From positions 1 to 7,505 of the forward strand of contig DRTC01000054.1 of the NCBI GenBank assembly GCA_011372345.1: a stretch of 7,505 nucleotides of DNA, given 5' to 3'. Shown one piece after another: positions 1-6,833 of this stretch (its first letter is position 1; the number at the start of each line of letters is the position of its first letter). The translations under genes and the position numbers were made by a program. This stretch comes from Candidatus Cloacimonadota bacterium. Lineage in GTDB: Bacteria > Cloacimonadota > Cloacimonadia > Cloacimonadales > TCS61. Under the pieces are notes generated by a model, which ran no database searches, was not told where the DNA came from, and was given only the letters and a program-made list of their open reading frames with translations.

Positions 1-9
1 ATGTAAAGA

Positions 10-27
10 CGACAATGGTCATTGTCG
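10..27. repeat. short perfect palindrome (hairpin)
   Basis: The arms CGACAATG (10-17) and CATTGTCG (20-27) are perfect reverse complements around GT. As a folded hairpin this gives a 7-bp stem with a GGTC loop. It lies about 155 bases beyond the stop of the C25 gene, so it could belong to that transcript's 3' end or to whatever lies left of the window. No T-tract follows on either strand, so I do not call it a terminator. Confidence 0.5.
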
Positions 28-60
28 CATTCAAGAGAATTTTCGCAAAGATTACTTAAA

Positions 61-140
61 GTTTAGTTCAAATGACCAGTGGTTAATTTTGAATTTCGTA
101 AGTTCTTATTTTTCAACCTCTGTGTCATCTTGAACTAAAC
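61..140. repeat. 80-base inverted-repeat element downstream of the C25 gene
   Basis: The ends are perfect 11-base inverted repeats: GTTTAGTTCAA at 61-71 and TTGAACTAAAC at 130-140. The similarity continues inwards with one-base indels (AATGACCAGTGGTT on the left; AGATGACACAGAGGTT on the minus strand on the right), giving an imperfect stem of about 25 bp. The whole could form a long hairpin or be a small non-autonomous element with terminal inverted repeats. I see no clear target-site duplication beside it, and it has no coding capacity. The region 1-182 holds no gene that I can support. Confidence 0.5.
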
Positions 141-148
141 TGAAATTG

Positions 149-182
149 GGTCAAATGTGCCTTCACCTCTGGTCATTTGACC
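149..182 (-). repeat. hairpin directly after the C25 stop codon
   Basis: GGTCAAATG (149-157) and CATTTGACC (174-182) form a perfect 9-bp stem around a 16-base loop, and the right arm abuts the stop codon (183-185). Part of the right arm also pairs with TCAAATGACCAG at 68-79, so alternative folds exist. The position suggests a 3'-end structure that protects the transcript or helps stop transcription. There is no U-run after it on the minus strand, so a canonical intrinsic terminator is not supported. Confidence 0.5.
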
Positions 183-3100
183 TTATTTCATCAAAATCAT
201 TTTACGCAGGCTTGAGAATCCACCCGCTTTCATTTTATAAAAATAAATTCCGGATGCTACGGAATTCTGATGTTCATCTCTTCCATCCCATGAAATTTCA
301 TGGAGACCATTATTTAAATGTTCATTAACCAGTGTTTTCACTTTCTGCCCTCTGATATTGTAAATTTCAAGAAGGACATTCGACTTTTCTCTCAAACTGA
401 ATTTGATATTTGTTGCGGGATTGAACGGATTGGGATAATTCTGGTATAATCCTGTTTTCTCCGGTAAAATATCATTTTCTACTGTTGTTTCAGTAACAGT
501 TAGATTTACAGGTAAGTAGATTTCATAATCTGTTCCCGTTTGGATAATCAAATCACAGGAATAATCCCCACTTTGTAAATTAGTCGAATCAAAAGTGATT
601 TCAATCTCATCAGTTTCTCCCCCGTTTAATTCACCTGAAGCAGGACTAAAAGAAATCCAGCCAAGATGTTGGGGATTATTAATAGAATAAGTTATACTTT
701 CTTCTCCGATATTATTCAAATAAAGAGTATCGGAAAGACTTTGATTTGATTCCATTTCAATATAAAAACTGTTTGGAACGAGAACTAAAGGATTTATCAC
801 AGAACAGGTAAATAAGATCGCCATTTCGTCATCTAATGGTTCTGCTGCTGAGGGATATGAATTATTATAAGTGTATTCCAAACCGATTGTTCCGGTATGA
901 TCTTCGATCCCAACGGTAGCATATTGACCATGTTGAACATGATATGCATAATAATCTCCCTGATCAACATTATTGATAGTATTATATTGGAACAAAATAT
1001 CACCATTTCCGCTGATAGTTGGATAAAACTCAGGATCATAAAGAATTACCTGGAAAGTCTCCTCATTATTATTGTAGTCATTCTGCAATTCAGACCATTC
1101 TACCACAAAATAGTTTTCAACAGGATCATAGAAATAACAAACATGACCTCCTCCTGTTTTCAGGTCATCCCAGAATGGAGCGATCATGGGAGAAGGTCCT
1201 CCGGGTCCGGGTACATGCCAGTTCATAAACGAATATTGTTCCGTTATTCCGGGAGAAATCCAGCCGTTCGTACAAACAGTTATTTGATCATAAGGTTCTC
1301 CGTAAAACTGGAATGTAAAGGGAAGATCGAGAATTTCAATATCACCCGTATCTCCATAATCATATAAGCTGATAACAGTTCCGGAACCGCCATAATCAGG
1401 ATCTATCTCGATCCAGTTATAAATTGGAACTTCCTGATACCCGGTATCACCGTTATCATAGCAATAATAACCGTATCCATCTGGTCCCAACGGATCAGTT
1501 ACAGAAACTTCTCCAACTTCTAAAACAAAACTTGTATTTGCATTATATCCATTTTCATCTGTCAAATTGAGATTCATAATGATCAATGTTCCGGGAATCA
1601 GGTGACTGGAAGCTGTCAGTTCAAATGTGTCACTATTATTCGAGATCTGTTCTCCTGATAATGCATCTCCAAAATAGGCATTAGCATCATCAATATAAAT
1701 CCGATTATCCGGACTGGTCAAAATTCCGCTGATTCCGGTTGCTGATATCGAACCGAGATTTTCAATAGTTACAACAAGTTCTGCAGTTTCTCCAGGATCT
1801 AAAATATTATTTGCATCCATAATCTCATAATCATGAGCCTGCAGGTTTGCTCCATCAGTAGTTAGAATTATGGTATCATTCCATTGATTCTCGTTATCAT
1901 CAGAAATAACAATATTTACTAAAATCTCTGTTCCGTCGACAATATCCGGATTTATGGACAAGTCAAAATCATCTTCACTGAATATCGATGTTCCGGGTTC
2001 AATTGTTCCATAAATTTCAGATGCATCTGTTATCTCGACAAATTCACTTGTTGAGGAAATTTCCGCATAAATACCGGTTGCACTTAAAGTACCGTAATTT
2101 TTTAAAGCCACATTCAATTCGATAACCTCTCCCGGATTGATAATTCCATCACCATTACCGGAAGAAGTATCGGAATTATCATCATCGATCTCAATTTCAT
2201 AGACATTAGGGAAAACATCGGACTGGACTAATTCAAAACTTCCGAGATGAGGAATGAAATTATGCTTAGTAACAGTCAGATTAACATCACCGAGAGTTTC
2301 TGAAGCAAAAGGCAAAGTCAGATTTCCGCTTTCATCCGTAAAACCAATTGAGAAAATGATATCTTCTCCTTTTTGAGCAGTTACCCATGCTCCTTCAATG
2401 GGATTTTCATCTGTATCCTTAATAGAAACATTCATATAATTTGATCCGTAAGGAATTTGAGATTCATAAGTTACATTCATTTCCTGGGGAACATTTGTCC
2501 AGACTTCCATGCCCGGATCTCCCATAAGATTATTCCAATAAGAAAATTTATAGACGGAATTATTGGGATTTTGGGGATAATTCAAATAAAGATTCAACTT
2601 TCCCCGATTTAATGCTCCTCCCATGTGAAAAATATGATCAACAAAGATTCCATAGAAAATACCCATATCAACGCAATTATTAAAACAGGTATGAGTCGTG
2701 GATGTAGCAGTTCCTATTGCAGCAATCGCACCTTTGGGAACAGTTGGAGAACCGGCTTTGAGGAGTAGTTCACTTCTACAATCATCCCAACCCGAATCAA
2801 AACCTCCTGTTGAACAGGTCAGGATAACTGCTACGGGAAGTTTAAAACCATTTGTCAAACTGTTAATATTGGAATTACCCCAACCGCTCATTCCGATGTA
2901 ACCTCGGTAATTGAAATAATTAACTCCATCATTTATGCTGTTGTTCATTCCGGAAGCAAATGAACCGGAATAAATTTCATCGAATGTATAACCATCTTCA
3001 TCAGCATTGATCAATTCCTTGATATATTTATTTGTGATAATACAGGATTGTTCTGATGAACTCGGATCACCGACCAGCAGAGCTTCCTGATACCAATTCT

Positions 3101-4196
3101 GTTCTCCCAGATAAGGTTCTTTTTCATAACCCAGGATCTTGGCTATGATCGTCTGTAATTCTAAAATCGTGTTAAAAGATAATCTTCCGATAAAAATATC
3201 AGCTAAAATATCATCTCCTTCCAGAAGAGTGTAATATTGATCTCCAGGTCCTGAATAATTACCGGTTGGAATTACAAAACTACCGTTAGCATCTCCAACG
3301 AGACAAACAAATTCAGGAGGATCTTCCCAATTATCATAAGCATCCTGGATATAATTTTTTATGGAGTTCAAAGTTGTTCCGGTTTCTGTTGTACTGGCAA
3401 CCGTAACTTTAAAACCTTTCTGATGTTTCCAGTTTGTTAATAACTGCAGATTTTGCTGAACAGGTGAACTTGTTGGATATATAAAAAGATAACTCGGCTT
3501 CTGATATTCATCATCTCTGCTTCTTAAAGATTCATAATTCACGATCGTGGAAGCATATATCGATTCAAAGAATCTGGATTTTTTGCGATTGTGAATCTTA
3601 ACATTCTCGCCATTTTGACCGGAACAATTAATTTTGAAATCAAGATTTTTAATGATCGTCAATTCCCTGTTAACCGGATCATACTGGAAAGGATTTACGG
3701 TTATATTGACGATCCGATGATCTCTGATAATTGCAGGTATTCCCAGATTTACATTCTTCTCGGGGAAAACAGATCCGCTTATGTAGAAATCTTCATCAAT
3801 AACAAATCCGGTATTTCTCGGTTGCCCGTCGATTTGAAGTTCCTGTTGAGGATAAATGAGAATATCCGGAATAATTTCACTTTCATAAGATAGAATTTCA
3901 ACCGAGACCTCTCCCTCATTCGGAACAGCTACTAAACGGGAAAATACAGGAAGATCAGGTTTTCCGATCTCTAATAATTCTCCTTCATTTGAATAGGATA
4001 TTTTTTGATAAATATCTCCTCTTTCATAAATTTCTTCAAGTTCATAACCATTCAAAGAAAATTCCAGTTCCACTGATTCAATTTCTCCGGCAACATATTC
4101 AAAAAGTTTGCTTCTTGAATTTTCAGGAATTTCAATCCAGGCTGCAGACAGATAAAATCCAATAGTGACTGCTAATAATAACATCATTTTTTTCAT
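183..4196 (-). CDS. C25 (gingipain-family) peptidase-like surface protein with sorting domain
   Basis: A 1337-residue exported protein. In order: signal peptide (about 1-19); C25-type propeptide region (about 35-215); C25 catalytic domain (about 234-565) with VGDANG (300-305), DIFIGRLS (333-340) and the cysteine loop TCSTGGFD (C461); Ig-like linker (570-665); two tandem CARDB-like repeats (670-780, 785-895), the first opening with an Asp-rich, possibly calcium-binding stretch; beta-rich domain (905-1130); Ig-like domain (1135-1235); sorting domain with NYPNPFNP (1253-1260). C25 enzymes are Cys-His endopeptidases. Here the segment that normally reads GHG reads GYIG (Y433 in place of His), so activity is uncertain. 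The ATG at 4196 is preferred over an in-frame TTG at 4229 because a purine-rich ribosome site lies before it and the signal peptide then starts properly. It is last of three co-directional genes, 112 bases after the deiminase. The family and secretion calls are firm; the substrate is unknown. Confidence 0.87.
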   Translation of the reverse strand: MKKMMLLLAVTIGFYLSAAWIEIPENSRSKLFEYVAGEIESVELEFSLNGYELEEIYERGDIYQKISYSNEGELLEIGKPDLPVFSRLVAVPNEGEVSVEILSYESEIIPDILIYPQQELQIDGQPRNTGFVIDEDFYISGSVFPEKNVNLGIPAIIRDHRIVNITVNPFQYDPVNRELTIIKNLDFKINCSGQNGENVKIHNRKKSRFFESIYASTIVNYESLRSRDDEYQKPSYLFIYPTSSPVQQNLQLLTNWKHQKGFKVTVASTTETGTTLNSIKNYIQDAYDNWEDPPEFVCLVGDANGSFVIPTGNYSGPGDQYYTLLEGDDILADIFIGRLSFNTILELQTIIAKILGYEKEPYLGEQNWYQEALLVGDPSSSEQSCIITNKYIKELINADEDGYTFDEIYSGSFASGMNNSINDGVNYFNYRGYIGMSGWGNSNINSLTNGFKLPVAVILTCSTGGFDSGWDDCRSELLLKAGSPTVPKGAIAAIGTATSTTHTCFNNCVDMGIFYGIFVDHIFHMGGALNRGKLNLYLNYPQNPNNSVYKFSYWNNLMGDPGMEVWTNVPQEMNVTYESQIPYGSNYMNVSIKDTDENPIEGAWVTAQKGEDIIFSIGFTDESGNLTLPFASETLGDVNLTVTKHNFIPHLGSFELVQSDVFPNVYEIEIDDDNSDTSSGNGDGIINPGEVIELNVALKNYGTLSATGIYAEISSTSEFVEITDASEIYGTIEPGTSIFSEDDFDLSINPDIVDGTEILVNIVISDDNENQWNDTIILTTDGANLQAHDYEIMDANNILDPGETAELVVTIENLGSISATGISGILTSPDNRIYIDDANAYFGDALSGEQISNNSDTFELTASSHLIPGTLIIMNLNLTDENGYNANTSFVLEVGEVSVTDPLGPDGYGYYCYDNGDTGYQEVPIYNWIEIDPDYGGSGTVISLYDYGDTGDIEILDLPFTFQFYGEPYDQITVCTNGWISPGITEQYSFMNWHVPGPGGPSPMIAPFWDDLKTGGGHVCYFYDPVENYFVVEWSELQNDYNNNEETFQVILYDPEFYPTISGNGDILFQYNTINNVDQGDYYAYHVQHGQYATVGIEDHTGTIGLEYTYNNSYPSAAEPLDDEMAILFTCSVINPLVLVPNSFYIEMESNQSLSDTLYLNNIGEESITYSINNPQHLGWISFSPASGELNGGETDEIEITFDSTNLQSGDYSCDLIIQTGTDYEIYLPVNLTVTETTVENDILPEKTGLYQNYPNPFNPATNIKFSLREKSNVLLEIYNIRGQKVKTLVNEHLNNGLHEISWDGRDEHQNSVASGIYFYKMKAGGFSSLRKMILMK

Positions 4197-4206
4197 CTTT
4201 TTGATT

Positions 4207-4217
4207 CTCTCCCCTTT
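4207..4217 (-). promoter_or_regulatory. ribosome binding site that decides the C25 start
   Basis: On the minus strand AAAGGGGAGAG ends 10 bases before the ATG at 4196. It lies inside the longer reading frame that would begin with TTG at 4229, which argues for the ATG. The spacing is slightly long for GGGGAG (12 bases). Confidence 0.6.
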
Positions 4218-4230
4218 ATTATTTATCAAC

Positions 4231-4256
4231 TTCCGAATGCACGAAGTTCTTCGGAA
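4231..4256. repeat. hairpin element, copy 1 (REP-like)
   Basis: A perfect 7-bp stem, TTCCGAA (4231-4237) with TTCGGAA (4250-4256), encloses a mini-hairpin AC-GAA-GT (4241-4247). It lies in the gap between deiminase and C25 genes, upstream of the C25 ribosome site. Read on the minus strand it aligns over all 26 positions with the hairpin at 4280-4305, so the two are inverted copies of one element. Confidence 0.65.
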
Positions 4257-4279
4257 TGTTAATTACTTCAATCCAAACA

Positions 4280-4305
4280 ATCGGAAGACCTTCGGACATT
4301 CCGAT
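4280..4305. repeat. hairpin element, copy 2 (REP-like)
   Basis: A perfect 7-bp stem, ATCGGAA (4280-4286) with TTCCGAT (4299-4305), encloses CC-TTC-GG (4289-4295). It begins three bases after the deiminase stop codon, so in the minus-strand transcript it caps the coding region and may stabilise the 3' end or weaken read-through into the C25 gene. It is not followed by a U-run on the minus strand. It pairs as a repeat doublet with copy 1 across a 23-base spacer. Confidence 0.65.
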
Positions 4306-4308
4306 GTT

Positions 4309-6795
4309 TTAGTGTATTAATATCATCTTTCTCATCTCATTAAATTTACCTGATTTCAATTTATAGAAATAAATTCCACTGGAAACAGGATTATTATTTT
4401 CATCTTTCCCATCCCAAGTTATGTGGGAAAGCGACTCCGTTGCTTTTGCATTAACACAATTAATGCACTCCAAAGTACGAATTTTCTGACCTTTCACATT
4501 ATAGATCGAAATCTCTGCGTTCTCTCCGTCCTCTGCGATGATATTAAATGAGATTGTCGTTGATGAGTTGAAAGGATTAGGATAATTTCCTAACAAGACA
4601 GTATCGTTTTCAAGATCATTATCCGAAATTCCGGTACCTAAAGTTAAGGTGACCGGAATAACTGTTTCGTTTCGTCGATCATCATACACGACAAGAGAGC
4701 AAGTATGTTCTCCTGGTTCCAGGTCATTCGCATCGAAATACACATTTATCATATCTGTTTCACCACTTCCAAGTGTTCCGGAATATGTCTCCAGATCAAT
4801 CCAGGTTATCAATTCTCCGGCATTCAACAGTCCGATATTCCCATAAACAGTATGAGGTTCGCTGCCATAATCATCACCACTGATTTCATAAGTTATATCG
4901 ATATCACCTACAAAATCAGGATCAATATTAACATCAACTTCTGCGGATGCGCTTTCACCATCATGAATATTCCCCCAACTTCCGTCAGGATCATACCAAC
5001 GGATTTCTGCTCCGTCTCCAACTGCTCCATCAGAAACCAAATCTCCGGTCCCACCCACAAAGTCAGTTGATGAATTTACGAAAACTCCAGGTGGAAAATC
5101 GATATATATTTCATCTAACCATTCATCGTCAGTACTGGCATTAAAAACGGTAAAAGTCCAAGTTACAGTATCACCGGAATAGAATTCATCATGAGAACAC
5201 TCGATCGTGGAACCGCTGATATTCCTATCATCTTCTCTATTAACCGGAACATCTATTTCGATAGTATAATTGATCTCTCCACCGCCGATATTGGAAAGTT
5301 CCAGAATTTCGGTTGTTGTTTCACCTTCAGACAATTCAACCTCAAACGAAGTCGGATCAATATTTAATTCCGGAGGGATTGGTTCACCTACAACAAAAGT
5401 GTGCGGATCGAGAGGTCCCATAAACGGATGAGATGCTACTCTACCGGATTCATCGTTTGCCTGGATAAAATAACCGATCTCGCTTCCATCAGGTTGTGAA
5501 GGAATAATTCCTGCATAAGTATTACCTGCGGAAAGTGTCATAATAACCGGTATAAAATCACCGTTATTGACCTGGTAATAAAGCAAAGTAAAATCTTCAA
5601 CAAGATTTGCTCCACTTAACGGAATTATCTCAGCTTCTATTTCATAATCAATTCCGGAAGGAGCAGTTCCCAGGATCGGAAGGTGATGAATATATAACAT
5701 TCCCAAATCAGCAATACCTTTTGTCCGACAATGAAGAGCATCTGTAGATTCCCACGAACCTGTAAAACCAAGAATTTCATAACCAGGCATTGCTTCTTCA
5801 TAAACTGCTAAAGCATCATCATCCCAGCTCGAACCAGTAATGGGCACGAATACCCGGTCATTTAAGATCAAGGAATTCGTATAAGGTTGATTGTTGGGAG
5901 TGTAAACACGATAAACCTGATAATTATTTCCATAAGACGAAATCTGGTTTGCATAATATTCTGCGGTCGCTTCTATCTCATCATATTGAGCATGACTTTC
6001 CGGTACAGAACGGATCAGAATTTTATCAACATCAAGAAATTTTCCCCAGCAGTCTATATGATCTATATAAGTATTATTCGGATCAGGAACAACATAATAG
6101 GTTTCAATGCCGAGATAATCTTCCACAAGTTGATCCACTTCTGCATGAGAAAGTCCGGGATTTTCATCCCAAACCAGATCGGAAGAAGAAGAAATTCCCA
6201 TACCGTCTGTCATATAATTTCCACCTGTATGAATTAAGTCCATTCCAAACAGGTTAATATCCAGGAAATCAGCTACTGCGATGGGAATATCGTTATCATT
6301 TGGTCGAGGACGATTGTAGGGAAAATTAACAATTCCAACTTCATAATTTCCATCGATCACAAACCAGGGACCATAATCTCTCGTCCAATAAGAATCTGAC
6401 GGAGCATGGATAAAATTGCAGTTATCGATATTTACTCCATTCGAGTTATATTGGTTTGTCACCGTGTTTTCCTGGCTTTGGTTAGCAACAATGGTCGTAA
6501 CCATGATTTCTTGTGACATCTCCGCGATCAAAGCCATTGGAATTCCAAACGGATAACGGATCAAAACTCCCTGCATCTTATTAAATTCGGCAATATTGAC
6601 GACAGGCCCTACCGGCGGATCGGTTTCGTAAAAATCTCTGCCAATCTCATCAGTTCTCGTCTTCTCTTCCTCTGTCATCCAATGTGGAAAAGAAAACGGA
6701 TTTTCTTTCTGCCATTCTTGATCTTTATTTGATTCGAGTGTGAATCCGTTGACAATGACCATAAGCAGCAAAGTTGTGAAAAATATTTTTTTCAT
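4309..6795 (-). CDS. secreted peptidylarginine deiminase (PPAD-like) with sorting domain
   Basis: An 828-residue exported enzyme expected to hydrolyse the guanidine group of arginine to citrulline plus ammonia. Signal peptide about 1-19; PAD_porph catalytic domain about 64-375. The catalytic set is visible: YWTRDYGPWF (W137, D140), NRPRP (R162, R164), YIDHIDCWG (Y243, H246, D248), YTNS (N307) and ALHCRT (C356). These match, in order and close spacing, W127, D130, R152, R154, Y233, H236, D238, N297 and C351 of P. gingivalis PPAD. An Ig-like domain follows (about 380-470), then an Ig-like domain (475-720) split by an insert (about 516-658), then a sorting domain with NYPNPFN (737-743). The agmatine deiminase family is related, but that enzyme is cytosolic and lacks these extra domains; the signal peptide and the R162/R164 pair favour a protein substrate. 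An AGAGG ribosome site precedes the ATG. It lies 38 bases after the upstream gene, so co-transcription is likely. Confidence 0.9.
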   Translation of the reverse strand: MKKIFFTTLLLMVIVNGFTLESNKDQEWQKENPFSFPHWMTEEEKTRTDEIGRDFYETDPPVGPVVNIAEFNKMQGVLIRYPFGIPMALIAEMSQEIMVTTIVANQSQENTVTNQYNSNGVNIDNCNFIHAPSDSYWTRDYGPWFVIDGNYEVGIVNFPYNRPRPNDNDIPIAVADFLDINLFGMDLIHTGGNYMTDGMGISSSSDLVWDENPGLSHAEVDQLVEDYLGIETYYVVPDPNNTYIDHIDCWGKFLDVDKILIRSVPESHAQYDEIEATAEYYANQISSYGNNYQVYRVYTPNNQPYTNSLILNDRVFVPITGSSWDDDALAVYEEAMPGYEILGFTGSWESTDALHCRTKGIADLGMLYIHHLPILGTAPSGIDYEIEAEIIPLSGANLVEDFTLLYYQVNNGDFIPVIMTLSAGNTYAGIIPSQPDGSEIGYFIQANDESGRVASHPFMGPLDPHTFVVGEPIPPELNIDPTSFEVELSEGETTTEILELSNIGGGEINYTIEIDVPVNREDDRNISGSTIECSHDEFYSGDTVTWTFTVFNASTDDEWLDEIYIDFPPGVFVNSSTDFVGGTGDLVSDGAVGDGAEIRWYDPDGSWGNIHDGESASAEVDVNIDPDFVGDIDITYEISGDDYGSEPHTVYGNIGLLNAGELITWIDLETYSGTLGSGETDMINVYFDANDLEPGEHTCSLVVYDDRRNETVIPVTLTLGTGISDNDLENDTVLLGNYPNPFNSSTTISFNIIAEDGENAEISIYNVKGQKIRTLECINCVNAKATESLSHITWDGKDENNNPVSSGIYFYKLKSGKFNEMRKMILIH
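4428..4467. repeat. two back-to-back palindromes inside the deiminase sorting domain
   Basis: Two hairpins abut exactly. The first is AAAGCGAC (4428-4435), loop TCC, GTTGCTTT (4439-4446): 8 bp with one G-T pair on the plus strand. The second is TGCATTAA (4447-4454), loop CACAA, TTAATGCA (4460-4467): 8 bp, perfect. In frame on the minus strand they encode the segment CINCVNAKATESLS (777-790), which replaces the usual short turn between the 'GQK..TL' strand and 'WDGKD' of the sorting domain. ACTCC occurs both at 4434-4438 and 4467-4471, a possible duplication. This looks like a palindromic element accepted as coding sequence. Confidence 0.5.
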
Positions 6796-6800
6796 TTTTT

Positions 6801-6806
6801 CCTCTT
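6801..6806 (-). promoter_or_regulatory. ribosome binding site of the deiminase gene
   Basis: AAGAGG on the minus strand ends five bases before the ATG at 6795, a well-placed Shine-Dalgarno sequence that supports this start. Confidence 0.7.
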
Positions 6807-6809
6807 TAT

Positions 6810-6821
6810 AAAATTAATTTT
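6810..6821. repeat. 12-base AT palindrome in the gap before the deiminase
   Basis: AAAATTAATTTT is a perfect self-complementary 12-mer just upstream of the ribosome site. It could be an operator half-site pair or simply AT-rich chance; no promoter boxes are convincing in this 38-base gap. Confidence 0.25.
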
Positions 6822-6833
6822 CAGATAATTTTC

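Noticed and set aside
1..182. CRISPR array or small gene in the left non-coding stretch
   Set aside because: The repeats are inverted, unequal and unevenly spaced with no spacer pattern, and no open frame with a ribosome site is convincing; the plus-strand frame from 146 is antisense to the C25 sorting domain.
897..1367. Plus-strand open frame of 156 codons
   Set aside because: It is antisense to the beta-rich domain of the C25 protein, has no recognisable domain or ribosome site, and its composition follows from the opposite frame.
4197..4229. TTG start giving an 11-residue longer C25 protein
   Set aside because: The extension encodes the purine-rich ribosome site itself, places charged residues ahead of the signal peptide, and abuts the hairpin at 4231-4256. 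The ATG at 4196 fits better.
4280..4308. Intrinsic terminator between the deiminase and C25 genes
   Set aside because: The hairpin is well placed after the stop but no U-run follows on the minus strand, and its inverted relative at 4231-4256 points to a repeat element.
4309..6795. Agmatine deiminase annotation
   Set aside because: The family is related, but the signal peptide, C-terminal Ig-like and sorting domains, and the PPAD-type arginine pair favour a secreted protein deiminase.
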